In this document: piece after piece, positions 55,945 to 64,000 of the stretch | Numbering within the stretch: position 1 is the first letter of the stretch | Layout: each line of letters starts with the position of its first letter | Origin: Bradyrhizobium lupini | GTDB taxonomy: Bacteria; Pseudomonadota; Alphaproteobacteria; Rhizobiales; Xanthobacteraceae | Assembly: GCF_040939785.1 (NCBI RefSeq) | Contig: NZ_CP162553.1 | Span: forward strand, 3,038,001 to 3,102,000 | Length of the DNA stretch: 64,000 nucleotides | Reading direction: 5' to 3' | Made by a program: the position numbers and the translations under genes | Notes under the pieces: generated by a model | Databases searched by the model: none | Told to the model about the DNA's origin: nothing | What the model saw: only the letters and a program-made list of their open reading frames with translations

Positions 55945-55958
55945 TGATCCGGATCAAG
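55945..55958. promoter_or_regulatory. FNR/FixK-type box (anaerobox) upstream of hemA
   Basis: TTGATCCGGATCAA is a perfect match to the TTGAT-N4-ATCAA consensus, 132 bp before the hemA start. Oxygen control of hemA through such a box and FixK-type regulators has been described in Bradyrhizobium japonicum. It would induce heme synthesis at low oxygen. Confidence 0.8.
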
Positions 55959-56090
55959 TTTCAAATCGCACGATAGGGCATTTTGCCCAAATGCCCCGCA
56001 GGTCCAAATGTGGGATAGCGCATAGACATTGGAGCTGGAAAAGCTCTAAGGATATGCGGATCTTTGGTCGGTTCCGCTGCAGGTTTGACG

Positions 56091-57320
56091 ATGGATTACG
56101 CCCAGTTTTTCAATTCCGCCCTTGATCGTCTCCACACCGAGCGGCGCTACCGCGTGTTCGCCGATCTCGAGCGCATTGCCGGCCGGTTCCCGCATGCGCT
56201 CTGGCACTCGCCCAAGGGCAAGCGCGACGTCGTGATCTGGTGCTCCAACGATTATCTCGGCATGGGCCAGCACCCGAAGGTAGTGGGCGCGATGGTCGAG
56301 ACCGCGACCCGCGTCGGCACCGGCGCCGGCGGCACCCGCAACATCGCCGGCACGCATCATCCGCTGGTGCAGCTCGAGGCCGAGCTCGCCGATCTCCACG
56401 GCAAGGAAGCCTCGCTGCTCTTCACGTCCGGCTACGTCTCGAACCAGACCGGCATTGCGACCATCGCAAAGCTCATTCCGAACTGCCTGATCCTGTCCGA
56501 CGAGCTCAACCACAATTCGATGATCGAGGGCATCCGCCAGTCCGGCTGCGAGCGGGTCGTGTTCCGCCACAACGACCTCGCCGATCTCGAAGCGCTGTTG
56601 AAGGCTGCGGGCCCGAGCCGGCCCAAGCTGATCGCCTGCGAGAGTCTTTATTCGATGGACGGCGACATCGCCCCGCTCGCCAAGATCTGCGACCTCGCCG
56701 AGAAGTACGGCGCGATGACCTATGTCGACGAGGTCCACGCCGTCGGCATGTACGGCCCGCGCGGCGGCGGCATCGCCGAGCGCGACGGCGTGATGCATCG
56801 CATCGACATTCTCGAAGGCACGCTTGCCAAGGCGTTCGGCTGCCTCGGCGGCTACATCGCCGCCAACGGTCAGATCATCGACGCCGTGCGCTCCTATGCG
56901 CCCGGCTTCATCTTCACCACCGCGCTGCCGCCGGCGATCTGCTCGGCCGCGACCGCCGCGATCAAGCATCTGAAGACGTCAAGCTGGGAGCGCGAGCGTC
57001 ACCAGGACCGCGCCGCCCGGGTCAAGGCGATCCTCAACGCCGCCGGCCTGCCGGTGATGTCGAGCGACACCCACATCGTCCCGCTGTTCATCGGCGATGC
57101 CGAGAAATGCAAGCAGGCTTCCGACCTCTTGCTCGAACGGCACGGCATCTACATCCAGCCGATCAACTATCCGACGGTCGCCAAGGGCTCCGAACGCCTG
57201 CGCATCACGCCCTCGCCCTATCACGACGACGGCCTGATCGATCAACTCGCCGAAGCCCTGCTGCAGGTGTGGGACCGCCTGGGTCTGCCGCTCCGCGAGA
57301 AGTCGCTGGCGGCGGAATAG
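56091..57320 (+). CDS. hemA: 5-aminolevulinate synthase
   Basis: A 409-residue PLP enzyme that condenses glycine with succinyl-CoA, the first step of heme synthesis in alphaproteobacteria. The N-terminus [33 protein letters not shown] (about 79-91), [12 protein letters not shown] with the PLP aspartate (about 211-222) and the Schiff-base lysine in GTLAKAFG (Lys 247) are all present. The length equals that of Bradyrhizobium HemA. The start at 56091 follows a short AGG; the frame is open further upstream. A FNR/FixK-type box lies upstream, suggesting low-oxygen control. Confidence 0.96.
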   Translation: MDYAQFFNSALDRLHTERRYRVFADLERIAGRFPHALWHSPKGKRDVVIWCSNDYLGMGQHPKVVGAMVETATRVGTGAGGTRNIAGTHHPLVQLEAELADLHGKEASLLFTSGYVSNQTGIATIAKLIPNCLILSDELNHNSMIEGIRQSGCERVVFRHNDLADLEALLKAAGPSRPKLIACESLYSMDGDIAPLAKICDLAEKYGAMTYVDEVHAVGMYGPRGGGIAERDGVMHRIDILEGTLAKAFGCLGGYIAANGQIIDAVRSYAPGFIFTTALPPAICSAATAAIKHLKTSSWERERHQDRAARVKAILNAAGLPVMSSDTHIVPLFIGDAEKCKQASDLLLERHGIYIQPINYPTVAKGSERLRITPSPYHDDGLIDQLAEALLQVWDRLGLPLREKSLAAE

Positions 57321-57354
57321 GCTTCTTCGCCTTCTCTTTCGATCTAAGTTTCAC

Positions 57355-57560
57355 CGTCCCGGAGCTTCCCCCTCCCCACCCTCCCCCACAGGGGGAAAGG
57401 GAGCGAGAGAGTTGCGCCTCCCCTTACGTCGGGGGAGCCCCACAGCGTAGCGGTCGGTCTCGAATTTCCTGCAACGCGGACGGTCTCTCCGTTCCCTCCC
57501 TCCTTGTGGGGGCGGGTCAGGGAGGGGGGTACCACGCGGGGACTCTCTCGGTAAGCCAGA
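57355..57560. repeat. GC-rich palindromic repeat region after hemA
   Basis: Most of the 399-bp gap between hemA and the hybrid kinase is made of palindromic pieces of the CCTCCCC...GGGGGA type and a GGGGGAGCCCCACAGCG segment, related to the other dispersed repeats of the window. No convincing gene is seen here. Confidence 0.6.
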
Positions 57561-57719
57561 AGCAGCGCAGCTTTAAGACTGCGCACCGCTTAACGACAAC
57601 TCCGGTTCCCGCCGTGGCACGGCATTTCGCTGTCGCCTCCACCCGTCCAACGCGCTAGATTTACAGGGAAAATGAGATTGGGCGCGGCCAGCGCGCGCCC
57701 CGGGAGAAGCACGCTCGCC

Positions 57720-60700
57720 ATGCTGCACGATTGGGGCGTGATCGCCGCCGCCTTCGGCTATATCGGCTTTCTGTTCCTGGTGGCGAGCCATGGCGACCGC
57801 CGCTCGCCGGCCGGGCGAGGCCGCGCCTCGGGGCTGATCTATCCGCTGTCGCTGGCGATCTACTGCACCTCCTGGACCTTCTTCGGCTCGGTCGGCTTCG
57901 CCACCCGCACCTCCACCGACTTCCTCGCGATCTATGTCGGCCCGATCCTGATGATCGGACTCGGAGCCGGCGTGCTGCGCCGCGTGATCCAGCTCGCGAA
58001 GGCCCACAACATCACCTCGATCGCGGACTTCATCGGCGCGCGCTACGGCAAGAGCCAGGCGGTGGCGGCAACCGTCGCGCTGATCGCCATCATCGGCTCG
58101 GTGCCCTACATCGCGCTCCAGCTCAAGGCGGTCGCCTCCTCGCTCGAAACCATCCTGAGCGAAGACCAGGCCTTCTCCCACATCCCGATCATCGGCGACG
58201 TGGCGCTGATCGTGACGCTGGCGATGGCGGCCTTCGCGGTGCTGTTCGGCACGCGGCAGACGGACGCCACCGAGCACCAGCACGGCCTGATGCTGGCGGT
58301 CGCAACCGAATCCATCATCAAGCTCGTCGCCTTCCTCGCTGCGGGCATCTTCGTCACGTTCTGGATGTTCTCGCCGCACGAACTGATCGAGCGCGCGATG
58401 AAGACACCGGAGGCGGTGCGCGTCATCAACTATTCGCCGTCGATCGGCAACTTCCTGACCATGACGCTGCTGTCGCTGTGCGCGATCATGCTGCTGCCGC
58501 GCCAGTTCCACGTCAGCGTGGTGGAGAATTCCTCGGACGCCGAGGTCGGTCGCGCGCGCTGGCTGTTTCCGCTCTATCTCGTCGCCATCAATCTGTTCGT
58601 GATCCCGATCGCACTCGCCGGCCTCGTCAGCTTCCCGTTCGGCGCCGCCGATCCTGACATGTACGTGCTGGCGCTGCCGATGGAGGGCGGCGCGGATCTG
58701 CTCAGCGTCGCCGTCTTCGTCGGCGGGCTGTCGGCGGCGACCGCGATGGTGATCGTCGAATGCGTCGCGCTCTCCATCATGGTTTCGAACGACCTCGTGG
58801 TGCCCCTGGTGCTGCAACGACGGCCGGAGGGGCGCACCGGCGGCGCCGATTTCAGCGACTTCCTGTTGCGTTCGCGCCGGCTCGCGATCTTCGCCATCAT
58901 GGTGATGGCCTATTTCTACTACCGCGCGCTCGGCAACACCCAGCTCGCGGCGATCGGCCTGCTGTCTTTTGCCGCCATCGCCCAGCTTGCACCAAGCTTC
59001 TTCGGCGGACTGCTGTGGCGGCGCGCGACCGCGCGCGGCGCGATCGGCGGCATGCTGGTCGGCTTCGCAGTGTGGCTCTACACGCTCTTCATCCCGAGCT
59101 TCATGGATACCTCGACGGCGGGCATCCTGCTGCTCCAGCACGGCCCGTTCGGGATCGAGGCGCTGCGGCCGCAGGCGTTGTTCGGCGCCGATTTGCCGCC
59201 GCTGATGCACGGCGTGGTCTGGTCGCTGTCGCTCAACATCCTCACCTACGTGCTGCTGTCGCTGGCGCGCCGGCCGTCTTCGATCGAGCTGGTCCAGGCC
59301 GATCTGTTCGTCCCCAACACGCTCGCGCCGATTTCCCCGAATTTCCGCCGCTGGCGCACCACGGTCACGGTGCAGGACATCCAGACCACGGTAGCGCAAT
59401 ATCTCGGGCCTGACCGCGCGCGGCATTCGTTCGACGCCTTATCCGCGCGGCGCAATGTGCGGCTGGAGTCCGGGGCGCCCGCCGATTTCGAGCTGCTGCA
59501 GCACGCCGAGCACCTGATCGCCTCCTCGATCGGCGCAGCCTCCTCGCGTCTCGTAATGTCGCTGCTGCTGCGCAAACGGACGGTCTCCGCCAAGGCTGCG
59601 CTAAAACTGCTCGACGATTCCCATGCGGCGCTGCATTTCAACCGCGAGATCCTCCAGACCGCGCTTAACCATGTGCGCCAGGGCATCGCGGTGTTCGATG
59701 CCGATCTGCAACTGATCTGCTCCAACCGGCAGTTCGGCGATCTCCTCAACGTTCCTCCGCATTTCATCCAGTTCGGCACGCCATTGCGTGAAATCCTGGA
59801 ATTCATGGGCGTGAGCGAGCCGGCCGATCCGATCGAGCGCGAGGCCATGCTGGAGCGCCGGCTGGTGGCTTACACCACCGACGGCGAGCCTTATCTCGAG
59901 CGCCTGCCCGACCGCCACATGGTGATCGAGATCTTGACCAACCGCATGCCCGGCGGCGGCTTCGTCATTACCTTCACCGACGTCACGCCCACGTTCGAGG
60001 CGGCCGAAGCGCTGGAGAGGGCCAATGCGACGCTGGAAAAGCGGGTGCGCGACCGCACCGAGGAGCTGACCCGGCTGAATTCCGAGCTGGCGCTGGCCAA
60101 GAGCGCGGCCGAAGACGCCAGCATCTCCAAGACCCGCTTTCTCGCCGCCGCAAGCCACGACATTCTCCAGCCGCTGAACGCGGCGCGGCTCTATGTCACG
60201 AGCCTGGTCGAGCGTCAGCACAGCGGCGAGGAGACACGGCTGGTCGAGAACATCGACGAATCGCTCCAGGCGATCGAGGAAATTCTCGGCGCGCTGCTCG
60301 ACATCTCCAGGCTCGACGCCGGCGCGATGACGACCTCGATCTCGAGCTTCAAGATGGCCGATCTGATGCGCTCGCTGGAGATCGAGTTCGCGCCGATCGC
60401 ACGCGCGAAGAATCTGGCGCTCGTGTTCGTGCCGTGTTCGCTGCCCGTCGAGTCGGATCGTCTCTTGCTGCGGCGGCTGCTCCAGAACCTGATCTCCAAC
60501 GCGATCAAATATACTCCACGCGGGCGCGTGCTGGTCGGCTGCCGCCGCCGCGGCGCCACGCTGAAGATCTGCGTCTACGACACCGGCGTCGGTATCCCGA
60601 CGGTCAAGCGCGGCGAGATCTTCAAGGAATTCCACCGCCTGGAGCAGGGCGCGCGAATTGCCCGCGGCCTCGGCCTGGGCCTGTCGATCGTCGAGCGGCT

Positions 60701-61268
60701 GGCGCGCGTGCTCAAGCACGACATCGCCATCGATTCCAATGTCGGCGGCGGCTCGGTGTTTTCCGTGACGGTGCCGACGGCGAAGGCGATCACTCACACC
60801 GCGGCCGTGACCAGTGCGACGCCGCTCGCACGGACCTCGATCTCGGGTACCCTGATCGTCTGCATCGAGAACGACGCCGCGATCCTCGACGGCATGCGCA
60901 CGCTGCTGAAGGCGTGGGACGCCGAGGTGATCGCGGTCGCCGATCCCGAGGCCGCGATCGCCGCAATCGAGACTGCGGGCCGCCGCGTGACCGGCCTGCT
61001 GGTCGATTACCATCTCGACCGCGGCAACGGCATCGCCGCGATCCGCGACATCCGCCGCCGCTTCGGTGACGGCATCCCCGCGATCCTGATCACCGCCGAC
61101 CGCAGCCCCGCCGTGCAAATGGCTGCGCGCGACGAAAAAGGTTGCGGTGCTCAACAAGCCGGTCAAGCCGGCTTCGCTGCGCGCCCTGCTCGGCCAGTGG
61201 CGCACGCAGCAGATGGTGGCTGCGGAGTGAAACTCCGCACTCAGGGCGCAAGCCTCGTAAACACGTAG
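57720..61268 (+). CDS. Transporter-fused hybrid histidine kinase (SSS-PAS-HisKA-HATPase-REC, CbrA/NahK-like)
   Basis: About 1182 residues as read. Residues 1-540 hold some thirteen membrane helices of the sodium:solute symporter type (YPLSLAIYCTSWTFFGSVGF, ITSIADFIGARYGKSQAVAA), a sensor known from CbrA-type kinases. A PAS-like region follows, then a coiled coil, the HisKA box FLAAASHDILQPLNA (His about 814), an ATPase domain (NLISNAIKYTP, GLGLSIVERLA) and a REC domain (LLVDYHLDRGNG). The frame is wrong after an AAAAA run (61135-61139): the alternative frame gives VAVLNKPVKPASLRALLGQW and a stop at 61230. The start at 57720 has GGGAGAAG; 57672 is possible. Confidence 0.88.
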   Translation: MLHDWGVIAAAFGYIGFLFLVASHGDRRSPAGRGRASGLIYPLSLAIYCTSWTFFGSVGFATRTSTDFLAIYVGPILMIGLGAGVLRRVIQLAKAHNITSIADFIGARYGKSQAVAATVALIAIIGSVPYIALQLKAVASSLETILSEDQAFSHIPIIGDVALIVTLAMAAFAVLFGTRQTDATEHQHGLMLAVATESIIKLVAFLAAGIFVTFWMFSPHELIERAMKTPEAVRVINYSPSIGNFLTMTLLSLCAIMLLPRQFHVSVVENSSDAEVGRARWLFPLYLVAINLFVIPIALAGLVSFPFGAADPDMYVLALPMEGGADLLSVAVFVGGLSAATAMVIVECVALSIMVSNDLVVPLVLQRRPEGRTGGADFSDFLLRSRRLAIFAIMVMAYFYYRALGNTQLAAIGLLSFAAIAQLAPSFFGGLLWRRATARGAIGGMLVGFAVWLYTLFIPSFMDTSTAGILLLQHGPFGIEALRPQALFGADLPPLMHGVVWSLSLNILTYVLLSLARRPSSIELVQADLFVPNTLAPISPNFRRWRTTVTVQDIQTTVAQYLGPDRARHSFDALSARRNVRLESGAPADFELLQHAEHLIASSIGAASSRLVMSLLLRKRTVSAKAALKLLDDSHAALHFNREILQTALNHVRQGIAVFDADLQLICSNRQFGDLLNVPPHFIQFGTPLREILEFMGVSEPADPIEREAMLERRLVAYTTDGEPYLERLPDRHMVIEILTNRMPGGGFVITFTDVTPTFEAAEALERANATLEKRVRDRTEELTRLNSELALAKSAAEDASISKTRFLAAASHDILQPLNAARLYVTSLVERQHSGEETRLVENIDESLQAIEEILGALLDISRLDAGAMTTSISSFKMADLMRSLEIEFAPIARAKNLALVFVPCSLPVESDRLLLRRLLQNLISNAIKYTPRGRVLVGCRRRGATLKICVYDTGVGIPTVKRGEIFKEFHRLEQGARIARGLGLGLSIVERLARVLKHDIAIDSNVGGGSVFSVTVPTAKAITHTAAVTSATPLARTSISGTLIVCIENDAAILDGMRTLLKAWDAEVIAVADPEAAIAAIETAGRRVTGLLVDYHLDRGNGIAAIRDIRRRFGDGIPAILITADRSPAVQMAARDEKGCGAQQAGQAGFAARPARPVAHAADGGCGVKLRTQGASLVNT

Positions 61269-61783
61269 TCGCGACTCTTCACACGAGCTTCGTGGCACGC
61301 GAAGCAGGTGCGATGCTGGGCCTCGTCGACCGGCTTGCCGTTGATGAAGCGACCAAATCCCCAGCCGCCGGTCGAGGCATATTTTTTGGAATCCTTGACC
61401 ATCACCTGGACGGTGGTGGCTTCACCGGGAATCGTCGCGGACGCAAATTCGGGCGACTGTTTCCGCTTCCAGGCCCGCTTGACCAGAATTGTGCCGTCCG
61501 GGAACGGAAGCTTGTTGTCTTGATAAGCATCGATCGCGGTCCTGTTGCCGACGACGGCACGCAGCTCGTCCAGGGGAGCCGCCTCCTCGGCCGGCGCGAT
61601 CAGCTCCCACTGCTTGTAGCCCTCCGGCACAGTGACGCCGAAGATGGGCGAGGCATCCGCCGGGCCCTGCGCGAAAGCGATCGTGACCAGATAGGGCACG
61701 CAGGTCAGGACAACGACGAGGAGGAGCACGGCAAGCACGATCATCGTCGTAGAAGACGGAACTTTTGACTTTTCGGATTTCAT
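61241..61783 (-). CDS. Cytochrome P460-like membrane-anchored protein
   Basis: A 180-residue protein with one N-terminal membrane helix (TMIVLAVLLLVVVLTCVPYL). The mature part (GVTVPEGYKQWELIAPAEEA, GTILVKRAWKRKQS) follows the cytochrome P460 fold, and a heme-attachment CxxCH is present as TCFACHEARVKSRDYVFT near the end. P460-type proteins oxidise hydroxylamine or handle NO-related ligands in some bacteria; the role here is unknown. The start at 61783 is uncertain; an in-frame ATG at 61816 is possible. It follows the hydrolase gene by 48-80 bases. Confidence 0.75.
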   Translation of the reverse strand: MKSEKSKVPSSTTMIVLAVLLLVVVLTCVPYLVTIAFAQGPADASPIFGVTVPEGYKQWELIAPAEEAAPLDELRAVVGNRTAIDAYQDNKLPFPDGTILVKRAWKRKQSPEFASATIPGEATTVQVMVKDSKKYASTGGWGFGRFINGKPVDEAQHRTCFACHEARVKSRDYVFTRLAP

Positions 61784-61863
61784 TTTCGCTGACGCTTCAT
61801 TGAACTGCGTTCGCATGTCAGGCCTCGGTCCGGCCTTGCCGGACCGAGGCGCTGCCAAAATCC

Positions 61864-62895
61864 TCAGGCGCCGCCGTCGGCGTCGATGACGGCCTTGGCA
61901 AAGGCTTGCGGTGCTTCCTGCGGCAGATTGTGGCCGATGCCCCCGGTGATCAGGCGATAGTCGTACCGGCCCGAGAATTTCTTGGCATAGGCGCTTGGAT
62001 CGGGATGTGGCGCGCCGTTGGCATCGCCTTCCATCGTGATCGCCGGGACGCTGATGACGGGAGCTGCGGCAAGCTTCTTTTCGAGCTCCTCGTACTTCGC
62101 CTCGCCCTGGGCGAGTCCGAGCCGCCAGCGGTAATTGTGGATGGTGATCGCGACGTGATCCTTGTTGTCCAGCGCCGCCGCGCTGCGCTCGAAAGTGGCG
62201 TCGTCGAACTTCCACTGCGGCGAAGCGAGCTTCCAGATCAGTTTTGCAAAATCATGCGTGTACTTCTCGTATCCGGCGCGGCCGCGCTCGGTCGCGAAAT
62301 AAAACTGGTACCACCATTGCAGCTCGGCCGACGGCGGCAGCGGCGCGTTGCCCGCGGCCTGGCTGGAGATCAGATAGCCGCTGACCGAGACCAGCGCGCG
62401 GCAGCGCTCCGGCCAGAGCGCGGCGATGATGTCGGCGGTGCGCGCGCCCCAGTCGAATCCGGCGACCACCGCCTTCTTGATGTCGAGCTTGTCCATCAGT
62501 GCGATGATGTCGACGGCCATTGCCGCGGGCTCGCCGTTGCGCGGCGTTTCGGCGGAGAGGAAGTGGGTCGTGCCGTAGCCGCGCAGATAAGGGATGATGA
62601 CGCGATAGCCGGCCTTTGCCAGGATCGGGGCGACGTCGACGAAGGCGTGAATGTCGTAGGGCCAGCCGTGCAGCAGGATCGCGACGGGACCATTCGCAGG
62701 GCCCGCCTCAGCGTAGCCGACGTTGAGGACGCCGGCATCGATCTGCTTGATCGCGCCGAACGACGCATTCGTCGCGGTCGAGCGCAGCGCTTCCGATTCG
62801 GCGCGGGCGAGGCCGATCACGCCGAGGCCAGCGGCGACAGTTCCGGCGGCGATGCCGAAAAACTGGCGCCGGTGCTGATCGATGATCTGTTTCAT
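61864..62895 (-). CDS. Tat-exported alpha/beta hydrolase (epoxide-hydrolase-like)
   Basis: A 343-residue hydrolase with a twin-arginine signal (HRRQFFGIAAGTVAAGLGVI) for export folded. The fold motifs are complete: the oxyanion HGWPYD (about 75-80), the nucleophile elbow AGFDWGART (Asp about 148) and a late HNLPQEAPQ histidine, the pattern of epoxide hydrolases and haloalkane dehalogenases. Similar exported hydrolases occur near Ohr/OsmC genes. The substrate is unknown. It is followed by the P460-like gene and preceded by Ohr on the same strand. Confidence 0.85.
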   Translation of the reverse strand: MKQIIDQHRRQFFGIAAGTVAAGLGVIGLARAESEALRSTATNASFGAIKQIDAGVLNVGYAEAGPANGPVAILLHGWPYDIHAFVDVAPILAKAGYRVIIPYLRGYGTTHFLSAETPRNGEPAAMAVDIIALMDKLDIKKAVVAGFDWGARTADIIAALWPERCRALVSVSGYLISSQAAGNAPLPPSAELQWWYQFYFATERGRAGYEKYTHDFAKLIWKLASPQWKFDDATFERSAAALDNKDHVAITIHNYRWRLGLAQGEAKYEELEKKLAAAPVISVPAITMEGDANGAPHPDPSAYAKKFSGRYDYRLITGGIGHNLPQEAPQAFAKAVIDADGGA

Positions 62896-62931
62896 GATGC
62901 TGCTACCTTTCTGATAGTTGGAGGTGGTGCG

Positions 62932-63351
62932 TCAGATCAGTGCGACCGTGACGTCGATGTTGCCGCGGACGGCCTTGGAATAGGGACAGGTCTGATGCGC
63001 CTCATCGACGAGGCCGCGCGCGATCTCGCGATCGAGGCCGGGCAGGCTGACATCGAGGCGTGCCCTGAGCGAATAGGCGCCCTCGTCGAGCACGAGGTCG
63101 ATCTCCGCATCGATCGCACATTTCCTGGGGAGCTCGATCTTCCGCTTGCGGGCCGCGATTTCCATCGCGCCTTCGAAGCAGGCCGACCAGCCGGCCGCGA
63201 ACAATTGCTCGGGATTGGTACCGATGCCGTTGCCGCCCGGCGGCGACAGCTTGACATCCAGACGGCCGTCGGAACTGCGCGATATCCCGTCCTGCCGCCC
63301 GCCACTGGTGCGGGTCCGGGCCGTGTAGAGCAATTTTGCCGCTTGGGTCAT
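62932..63351 (-). CDS. ohr: Organic hydroperoxide resistance protein (Ohr/OsmC family)
   Basis: A 139-residue thiol peroxidase. The two redox cysteines are in WSACFEGAMEIAA (about 53-65) and CPYSKAVRGNI (about 122-132), as in Ohr. The start MTQAAKLLYTARTRTSGGRQ has GGAGACATTC before it. It detoxifies organic hydroperoxides with lipoylated proteins as partner. No OhrR repressor is nearby; the neighbouring winged-helix gene diverges from it and could be the regulator (inference). Confidence 0.92.
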   Translation of the reverse strand: MTQAAKLLYTARTRTSGGRQDGISRSSDGRLDVKLSPPGGNGIGTNPEQLFAAGWSACFEGAMEIAARKRKIELPRKCAIDAEIDLVLDEGAYSLRARLDVSLPGLDREIARGLVDEAHQTCPYSKAVRGNIDVTVALI

Positions 63352-63548
63352 GAATGTCTCCTTGCCGTCGCGCAACTCACTAGCAGCGGCTGCCGCGACA
63401 CACCCGTTGGGACTTGTGAGAAGTTGTGAGGTCTCGGTTCGCGCGCCTCACAGGACCTGCATCCGCGGTCCGATCGCGGCGTGGGACGGCCTTGCCGGAT
63501 TGCGATCATCTGGCTATCCGGTCCGTTCCAAAGGATCAGGACTTCGCC

Positions 63549-64000
63549 ATGACCGAGCCGGCCGGCACCGCAACGGGAACCCTCTCGTTTGGGCCATTCA
63601 CTGTGACGCCGCATGAAAGACTCGTCATGCGCGACGGCGTCGCGCTGCCGCTCGGTGCAAAGGCCTTCGACACGCTGCTCGCACTGATGTCGCGGCCGAA
63701 CCAGGTCGTCAGCAAGTATGATCTGATGGCGCTGGTGTGGCCCGGCATGACGGTCGAGGACGCCAATCTGCGCTTTCACGTCGCGGCGCTTCGCAAGGCC
63801 CTTGGCGACGGCAAGGACGGTGCCCGCTACATCACCACGCTCTCCGGCCGCGGCTATTGCTTCGTGGCGCCGATCTCGCAGGTAAATATCCCGGCAGATC
63901 GGCGCACCGTAGCGCGAACGGAATTGCCGCCCGTCAAACTGCCGAACCGGCTGCAACGGATGGTCGGGCGCGACGAAGCGGTCGCCGCCGTCTCCGACAG
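63549..64000 (+). CDS. Winged-helix (OmpR-type) regulator with start of a probable ATPase domain (cut by the window end)
   Basis: The first ~150 residues of a longer gene. It starts MTEPAGTATGTLSFGPFTVT and carries an OmpR-type winged helix (KAFDTLLALMSRPNQVVSKY, DLMALVWPGMTVEDANLRFH, then RGYCFVAPI). The later RLQRMVGRDEAVAAVSD resembles the start of an AAA/STAND ATPase, as in the large winged-helix ATPase regulators of rhizobia. It diverges from ohr, with 197 bases between. The rest lies outside the window. Confidence 0.8.
   Translation, partial: MTEPAGTATGTLSFGPFTVTPHERLVMRDGVALPLGAKAFDTLLALMSRPNQVVSKYDLMALVWPGMTVEDANLRFHVAALRKALGDGKDGARYITTLSGRGYCFVAPISQVNIPADRRTVARTELPPVKLPNRLQRMVGRDEAVAAVSD

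Noticed and set aside
57573..59426. A 617-codon minus-strand frame opposite the hybrid kinase
   Set aside because: Arg/Gly/Asp-rich shadow of a GC-rich gene; the plus-strand product has clear membrane and kinase motifs.

Overview
The window is GC-rich alphaproteobacterial chromosome and most resembles Bradyrhizobium or a close relative. Supporting signs are a 409-residue HemA with an FNR/FixK-type box upstream, an MddA-like methanethiol methyltransferase, many GC-rich palindromic intergenic repeats, and the dense set of ABC transporters. The genus is inferred from gene content and style; no 16S or other marker is present. I saw no tRNA, rRNA, CRISPR array, insertion sequence or prophage.

Layout. 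1-76: start of a GlsB/YeaQ-type membrane protein. 174-7525 (minus): a peptide/amide ABC transporter operon (SBP, DppB, DppC, DppF, AtzG-like small protein, amidase, DppD) with mostly 4-bp overlaps; a paralogous SBP diverges from it (7736-9330). Amidase, DppC and the second SBP each carry a one-base frameshift. 9586-11817: CHASE2 adenylate/guanylate cyclase. 11897-20335: a 2812-codon repeat adhesin with a type I secretion C-terminus. Across an AT-richer 0.6-kb region lies a LapG-like (BTLCP) cysteine protease, then an LprI-domain protein. 23061-29897 (minus): a branched-chain-type ABC transporter (LivHMGFK) with an acyl-CoA ligase inside the cluster. 30161-32433: a two-gene ABC-2 exporter. 32555-39028: single metabolic genes (UlaG-like hydrolase, lipocalin-like protein, amidohydrolase, cupin, M29 aminopeptidase, PcaB-like lyase).

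39449-44172: two paralogous winged-helix/TolB/TPR regulators flanking a GFA protein and MddA; the second has a tandem 22-bp repeat directly before its start. 44438-49506: a second, intact peptide-type ABC operon. 49525-51464: small genes, including two related secreted peptides and a two-gene pair of tiny hypotheticals. 51688-55889: outer-membrane beta-barrel protein, chemotaxis receptor, MBL-fold hydrolase. 56091-57320: hemA. 57720-61268: a transporter-fused hybrid histidine kinase (C-terminal frameshift). 61241-63351 (minus): P460-type cytochrome, Tat-exported alpha/beta hydrolase and Ohr. 63549-64000: start of a winged-helix regulator that runs off the window.

The main themes are solute uptake (three ABC systems), surface attachment with its probable protease, and signalling (cyclase, chemoreceptor, hybrid kinase, winged-helix regulators). 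The best leads are the adhesin-LapG locus (tandem 270-bp repeats, an in-frame amber codon near the likely start, a perfect 14-bp palindrome and a possible small gene) and the tandem operator-like repeat before the second winged-helix/TPR gene. Four single-base indels make sequencing error a live explanation for the broken genes; the read data would settle it.
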